50,988 nucleotides of DNA from Luteimonas suaedae. GTDB lineage: Bacteria > Pseudomonadota > Gammaproteobacteria > Xanthomonadales > Xanthomonadaceae. Positions 46,662 to 50,988 of this stretch are shown piece by piece. The first letter of the stretch is position 1. Each line of letters opens with the position of its first letter. The notes beneath the pieces are model-generated. The model was not told where the DNA came from, did not search any database, and saw only the letters and a list, made by a program, of their open reading frames with translations. A program made the translations under genes and the position numbers. Location: assembly GCF_008312895.1 (NCBI RefSeq), contig NZ_VSSP01000018.1, positions 1-50,988 of the forward strand. Reading direction: 5' to 3'.

Positions 46662-47459
46662 ATGCCAGATACGTTGATGACGACGGACGATGCTTTTTCA
46701 AAGAAAAGAAGGAACTTGTTACTGGTCACCTCTGTACTTTTATTTCTAAAATATGCTGACGCTGAAGTTCAAAATTCATCGAGTATATCGGTGTTGAAAT
46801 TTCAGGTAGGGAACCCGGATGCGATTATTCAGGCGATTTGGTTTATCTGGGTATATTTCTTCTTGAGAGCGCATCAGCACTTCTTATATTATTTGAGAAA
46901 AGAATATAATAGGGCGACGCAAAAAACCGTTGTGCCATTGATGCATCCGTACCTCTCAGGAGCTGGGGTCCCGCTAGAGCGAGAGAGGTTTTTCTTTGAG
47001 GATTTAGAGCGATTTCACAATTACGATTTGAAGTTCAGGCCTCAATTTATTCTGGAGGACTTTTATCGGGATTGGCAATTCATTGTTCGCGCGCTTAGGC
47101 GGTGTTTGCCTCGTTCGGGGGCGAGATCGGGTAAACGCATTAACCTATTAAGATACGGTCCAAACTATTGGAGTTCGCGCGGTCGCCGATATGGATCAGG
47201 CGATGCATGGAGGATTGAGATATGGACAGTTACAGATAGGAGTGTCATTGGGGGTGGGAAGATGCCTATTGAGGTCGCCGCGCAAGTCGGGATCGGCTTT
47301 GTAAGCGGCCTCTTGCTGAAAATTAAGATTATAATTTCCTTGGTCATAAGGTCAGCTCCGTTCTTTGAAATGAGGCTACCATTTCTATACGCGCTTTTGC
47401 CGCTAGTGTATTACGGGTATGAGCCGTTGGTTCGAGTTGCAGCGCAACTACGAGTTTAG
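46662..47459 (+). CDS. Membrane protein with paired N- and C-terminal spans, accessory
   Basis: The 265-residue protein has hydrophobic segments at about 18-34 (RRNLLLVTSVLLFLKYA), 55-75 (AIIQAIWFIWVYFFLRAHQHF), 207-232 and 239-257, leaving a 130-residue basic soluble middle part rich in aromatic residues. I do not recognise a named family. The layout and its place behind an ATPase recall sensor-plus-membrane-effector pairs of phage defence, an inference without homology evidence. Base composition is AT-rich like the ATPase gene. Met6 is an alternative start. Confidence 0.65.
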   Translation: MPDTLMTTDDAFSKKRRNLLLVTSVLLFLKYADAEVQNSSSISVLKFQVGNPDAIIQAIWFIWVYFFLRAHQHFLYYLRKEYNRATQKTVVPLMHPYLSGAGVPLERERFFFEDLERFHNYDLKFRPQFILEDFYRDWQFIVRALRRCLPRSGARSGKRINLLRYGPNYWSSRGRRYGSGDAWRIEIWTVTDRSVIGGGKMPIEVAAQVGIGFVSGLLLKIKIIISLVIRSAPFFEMRLPFLYALLPLVYYGYEPLVRVAAQLRV

Positions 47460-47604
47460 GGGGTAGCGGAAGAAATTTTTGGAGGGCGTGGAAAGGAGAT
47501 TAGGTTCCCTTGTTTGACGACTTAGGAAGGAAGTGAACTAACTCCGTTCTCTGGCCAACAGGAAAAAGAGGCAAGTAAAGGGTTCAGGTCAATTTTCTAG
47601 GCAT

Positions 47605-47669
47605 GCTCCCTTTCATCGATTAGTTATGCGTCGTATGACGTGGGTGGAGAGTCTCGAAGGAATATCTGA
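47605..47669 (+). repeat. Degenerate copy of the icmF 3' end, copy 3
   Basis: In frame this stretch reads SLSSISYASYDVGGESRRNI-stop, against [24 protein letters not shown] at the end of icmF. About 14 of 20 residues match, with many AT-leaning synonymous changes (ATT AGT TAT GCG TCG TAT GAC). It ends 21 bases before the helicase start codon. Confidence 0.8.
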
Positions 47670-47690
47670 TTACAGACGACAGGGGGCGGC

Positions 47691-50387
47691 ATGGAAATTC
47701 AACAGCTTGCGAATCATGGAATCCCATCTGAGATAATTGAACAGTTTAAGAATCAGGGATTCAGGGTTCTTACTTCAGTTCAGAGTGCCTGCGTGGAGGC
47801 TGGTCTAACCTCTGGACAGAGTCTTGTAATTTCAGCGCCTACATCCTCTGGAAAAACAACTATTGCTGAACTTGCCGCCATTGTCGCCGCTCAACAAGGT
47901 CGGCGTACGGTATATCTGGTAACGCACCGGGCATTGGCCGAGGAAAAGTATCGTCACTTCAAGTCGACTTACGATAACGGGCAGGATTCTTGGTTTGATG
48001 TTTCCATATCGACAGGAGATCGAAGTGACGGGGATTGGCAGAACGGTATACTTGTTGCGACCTATGAGAAGTTTCTCTCTTTGGTGGCCACTGGTGCGAT
48101 CAAAAATTACTCGAAGCTTGTCGTTGTGGCTGATGAGATTCAAACGATAAGTGCACCGTCTCGTGGTGCAGACATAGAGATACTTTGCACGATCTTGCTG
48201 CATGCAAAGCCGGCACAGTTCATCGGTCTTACAGCAACGGCCCCCAATGTGGATGAACTGGCAGAATGGCTTGGGTGCATTTCTTGTAAGGTCGATATCC
48301 GTGACGTTCCACTCGACCAAGAGATATGGTTCGCGGGAAAGGTCTCTGGATGTGAGTCAGGGCACGGAGAAGTGTTCGATAGAGATCGTGACGTACCGAA
48401 TCCGTGTGGCTCAATTCAGGCGGTTCGAGCTCTTGTTGATAGTGGCCTTGGTCCGGTGCTCGTTTTCTGCATGACGAAGCCTCGAGCAGAACAGCTGGCT
48501 ACTGAGTTCTCCGGTTTAAGTGTGAGAAATCAAGGCGCTCTTGAAGTTTCGCGCCAGCTCGATCTGTTTACTGAGCCAACCGCCTTGGGAGAGCGACTGA
48601 AGGCAGCTACAGCTAGCCGGACTGCTTTTCACACTGCAGACCTAAGTTTCTCTGAGCGAGCTGTTGTTGAAGAAGCTCTTCGCGATGGTCACATAGATGT
48701 GGTATTCGCAACGCCAACGCTTGCAGCAGGCGTTAACCTTCCGATTAGGTCAGTAGTTTTTGACTCTTTCCAGCGCCCATGGATGGACGAGCCCTGGCTA
48801 TCCCAAAGCGAATTTGCAAACATGTCTGGCCGGGCGGGCAGGTTGGGATATCACGATCGAGGAAGTATGGTGATGCTCCCTACCAATCGCACGGAGTACG
48901 CGAAAGCATACCAATATGTAGTCGACCAGCCAGAGCCGGTTCGATCTGTGCTCATGGGGAGCAGCATTCGGAAGCCGATTTTGCAGCTTCTTTCATGCGG
49001 AGTTTGTTCTGGGGATAGCGCCGTAGTTGATTTCTTTGAAAGGACATTATGGTATCAGCAGACGGTTGTTTCTAATAACACGCTTGCCAAACAGTTGGCT
49101 GTGAGGGTGAAGGAGGCTGTTGATTGGTTAGTTGAGAATGATTTGGCGAAGCAGGAAGGTGATTTGTTAGTTGCTACAGAATTTGGTCGTGCGGTTAGTA
49201 TGACCGGTCTTCTTCCATCTACCGCGATATCTTTTCTTAAGCATGCGATGTTGATTGATCCTGAGGATTTCGATGACCGTGCTTTTGGGTTGATTCACCT
49301 TGCCTGTGCTTCTGATGAGTTCTCGAATGAGATTGGGCAGAGATTTCTCCCGTATGCGCGTCAAACTAGCCCTATGGCTTATAAGACCGTTCGTGCTCAG
49401 TCTCTGTTCGTAGATCCCGATGTTTTGCCTAATCAACCTCAGGTTGATAATGCGGCCCTGGCTATTTCGATGTGGGGCAATGGAGCAAGTGAGCCAGATC
49501 TGCTGCGAGCTGTTCCTGCGATTAGATATGGCATGCTTCAGGTCTTGGCTCAAGATGTGGCCTGGATATTCGATGGAATGGCGTCGTTACTTGCGTCTCC
49601 AGCGGTTGATTCTGATAGACGCCTTGTTACTGAGTTCGAATTGCTCGCCAAGCGAATTAGATTGGGCGTGACACTAAGTGCCGTCGATGTTCTTAATGCA
49701 GCAAAAGATGCAAACGTACCTGGCTTTGGTAGGTATCGCGCGATGGCGTTGGCTAACGCTGATATTTCCGAGCCTTCAAAGCTGCTAACTGCAAAGCCCG
49801 ATTTGCTGTCACGTCTCGTGGAGAGCGTCGCGAGAGCGGAGTTACTGGTCGAAGCAGTCGCTAAGTACTTCTCAAGACCAATGGAGTACTGGAAGAACAG
49901 GCAAACAGCAGCTGCATATGAGATGAGAGCGGATGTGGAGTTGATTGAGTCGCTTTACGAGCAAGATGGAGTCGCATATGAAGATCTTGTTTTCGAGCTT
50001 TTCCGGCGCTTAGATTTTTCGCCCGATAAGTATGACGATGGAAAGCGGCAGGGTGTTCCGGATATTCGCCTAAGATTGGATTGCGGCGACGTTTATGTCG
50101 AATGCAAGTCTAGGGAAAAGAAAAAGAACAGTCCTATATCAACGGACGATGCATATGCCGTTTTTGCTAAGGCAAATGATTTATCTGCGGCACATTGCGT
50201 TACGGTGGGAAAGCCTGACTTCAACTCACACGCGAAGAAGAAGGCTACATCGGCTGGTTCCATTACGCTCGTTTCGCACAAGGCGCTTGTTCAAGCCTAT
50301 TTGGCGTATTTTTCTAAGAAGGTGCCGAAGCATAAAATCGAGGAGTGGTTGTGCACTCCTGGAGTTGCTACTTTTTTTGAACTGTAG
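47691..50387 (+). CDS. Ski2/Hel308-type DExH helicase fused to a PD-(D/E)XK nuclease
   Basis: The 898-residue protein has helicase motif I APTSSGKTT (49-57), motif II DEIQ (148-151), motif III TATAPN, motif V TPTLAAGVNLP (341-351) and motif VI SGRAGRLGY (379-387). A helix-hairpin-helix (ANVPGFGRYRAMALANADI, about 674-692) resembles Hel308/PolQ. The C-terminal part has YEDLVFELFRRLDF (763-776), then PD (790-791) and ECK (804-806), a PD-(D/E)XK nuclease core. A helicase-nuclease fusion of this type suits anti-phage defence (compare Hna). GGGGGCGG precedes the ATG. It directly follows a copy of the icmF 3' end. Confidence 0.85.
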   Translation: MEIQQLANHGIPSEIIEQFKNQGFRVLTSVQSACVEAGLTSGQSLVISAPTSSGKTTIAELAAIVAAQQGRRTVYLVTHRALAEEKYRHFKSTYDNGQDSWFDVSISTGDRSDGDWQNGILVATYEKFLSLVATGAIKNYSKLVVVADEIQTISAPSRGADIEILCTILLHAKPAQFIGLTATAPNVDELAEWLGCISCKVDIRDVPLDQEIWFAGKVSGCESGHGEVFDRDRDVPNPCGSIQAVRALVDSGLGPVLVFCMTKPRAEQLATEFSGLSVRNQGALEVSRQLDLFTEPTALGERLKAATASRTAFHTADLSFSERAVVEEALRDGHIDVVFATPTLAAGVNLPIRSVVFDSFQRPWMDEPWLSQSEFANMSGRAGRLGYHDRGSMVMLPTNRTEYAKAYQYVVDQPEPVRSVLMGSSIRKPILQLLSCGVCSGDSAVVDFFERTLWYQQTVVSNNTLAKQLAVRVKEAVDWLVENDLAKQEGDLLVATEFGRAVSMTGLLPSTAISFLKHAMLIDPEDFDDRAFGLIHLACASDEFSNEIGQRFLPYARQTSPMAYKTVRAQSLFVDPDVLPNQPQVDNAALAISMWGNGASEPDLLRAVPAIRYGMLQVLAQDVAWIFDGMASLLASPAVDSDRRLVTEFELLAKRIRLGVTLSAVDVLNAAKDANVPGFGRYRAMALANADISEPSKLLTAKPDLLSRLVESVARAELLVEAVAKYFSRPMEYWKNRQTAAAYEMRADVELIESLYEQDGVAYEDLVFELFRRLDFSPDKYDDGKRQGVPDIRLRLDCGDVYVECKSREKKKNSPISTDDAYAVFAKANDLSAAHCVTVGKPDFNSHAKKKATSAGSITLVSHKALVQAYLAYFSKKVPKHKIEEWLCTPGVATFFEL

Positions 50388-50683
50388 GCCTGGCGAAAAA
50401 TGGGTCGACGGACTAAAGTGGGGCTGGACTAAAAAGGGGGCGGAGGCAATTAAGAGGCCGATGCTGGATTGGTTGTCTTCGTCCTGTTGTACGAGATAAC
50501 GGTGCCAGATTCACTTATCGCGCTGTTGCTCTGCGATTCAGGGCTTTCGCCAGTGGTCGTGTATCCCACACCCTTTCCACGTCCATCTTCCGGGGCTCCC
50601 CAGTTCTCAGGAATCTGTAAGACTTGGGTCGCTCCCAACGCCTCCGTAACGCGCTTGATCCTAGTCAGAAACCGAGGCAGGAA
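50388..50683. other. Gap after the helicase with a repeated motif
   Basis: The 296 bp hold AACGGTGCCAGATTCACTTA (50498-50517), related to the copy at 46541. An open frame across 50469-50687 (LYEITVPDSLIALLLCDSGLS) has no supporting features. Nothing else is recognised. Confidence 0.5.
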
Positions 50684-50959
50684 ATGAGTACCGTAGAGCT
50701 TCTCGATAATTCATCAATCAGGATTGGCGATCGCTCCTATCTCATGTTCACCCATGACAGCGAGCTTGAAGACGGCACGCTACTGAGCGTTGAAACATTC
50801 GGGCGCCCGAATCTAATGTCCAAAGGACTCCAGGCCAGGTTTTCGGTTGATGATCTCGAGGGGGTGCTGTCTTCCGATCTCCCCGACAAGTTTTCATTCT
50901 TAGCCTATGAGCCCTTACTCGATACGCCAGGACTCCGACGTCCCCCCGCTTTTGAGTAG
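50684..50959 (+). CDS. Small hypothetical protein
   Basis: The 91-residue ORF starts at an ATG with AGGCAGGA just upstream. It encodes a soluble acidic protein (IRIGDRSYLMFTHDSELEDGTLLSVETFGRPNLMSKG, FSVDDLEGVLSSDLPDKFSFLAYEPLLD). No family is recognised. It follows the helicase after about 300 bp and may be part of the accessory region. Confidence 0.5.
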   Translation: MSTVELLDNSSIRIGDRSYLMFTHDSELEDGTLLSVETFGRPNLMSKGLQARFSVDDLEGVLSSDLPDKFSFLAYEPLLDTPGLRRPPAFE

Positions 50960-50988
50960 CACGGCGATTTGGAGTCCAATCCCCAACG

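Noticed and set aside
47165..47347. Small minus-strand frame opposite the membrane protein gene
   Set aside because: No ribosome binding site or features. The plus-strand gene has consistent membrane spans.

Overview
The window is about 51 kb of a high-GC gammaproteobacterial chromosome, most likely Xanthomonadaceae/Lysobacteraceae (Lysobacter, Luteimonas or Stenotrophomonas type). The placement rests on conserved neighbourhoods (bcp-gcvR / dapA / bamC-like; metG / mrp / dcd; panB-panC-panD-pgi), a PrxQ-type Bcp with the Cys48/Cys84 pair known from Xanthomonas, and abundant GTAG-type REP palindromes. No species call is possible from sequence alone.

Positions 1-25,300 are ordinary housekeeping: phoH-like (63-1466), bcp, gcvR (minus) divergent from dapA and a short BamC-like lipoprotein (plus), fdxA, tRNA-Glu(CTC) with its terminator, pcnB-folK, panB-panC-panD-pgi-GNAT, queG, nnr-tsaE-amiC, mutL, a DUF1684 lipoprotein, a TraB/GumN protein, a stand-alone rnfB, metG and a DUF2147 protein. 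Positions 25,368-43,054 hold mrp, dcd, a tightly coupled 5-oxoproline gene set (HIT-pxpB-pxpC-pxpA, then DUF969-DUF979-pcp), a dienelactone hydrolase, and a branched-chain acyl/amino-acid catabolism group (isovaleryl-CoA dehydrogenase, leucine dehydrogenase, fused isobutyryl-CoA mutase icmF), plus a cardiolipin-synthase-like protein.

From 43,055 onward the window becomes accessory. It contains a nucleotidyltransferase-fold protein with a small overlapping partner, a pseudogene broken by several frameshifts, then a clearly AT-richer stretch (about 44.75-50.99 kb) with an ORC/Cdc6-like AAA ATPase, a membrane protein, a Ski2/Hel308-type helicase fused to a PD-(D/E)XK nuclease, and a small unknown ORF. 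Degenerate copies of the icmF 3' end lie at about 44,590-44,741 and 47,605-47,669, directly before the ATPase module and before the helicase. The simplest reading is that the icmF 3' end is a recurrent integration or recombination point and that defence-type modules have accumulated there. No integrase is visible in the window.

Intergenic space is crowded with several repeat families: roughly 140-bp composites of inverted GTAG-REPs (ten copies or so), 'GTCATCCCGGCG...' palindromes, 'CCCTCTCCCGC...GCGGGAGAGGG' palindromes, and GAATC-type heptamer repeats. Some have entered genes: REP ends supply the stop codons of the GNAT gene and queG, and the interdomain linkers of icmF are largely translated repeat DNA.
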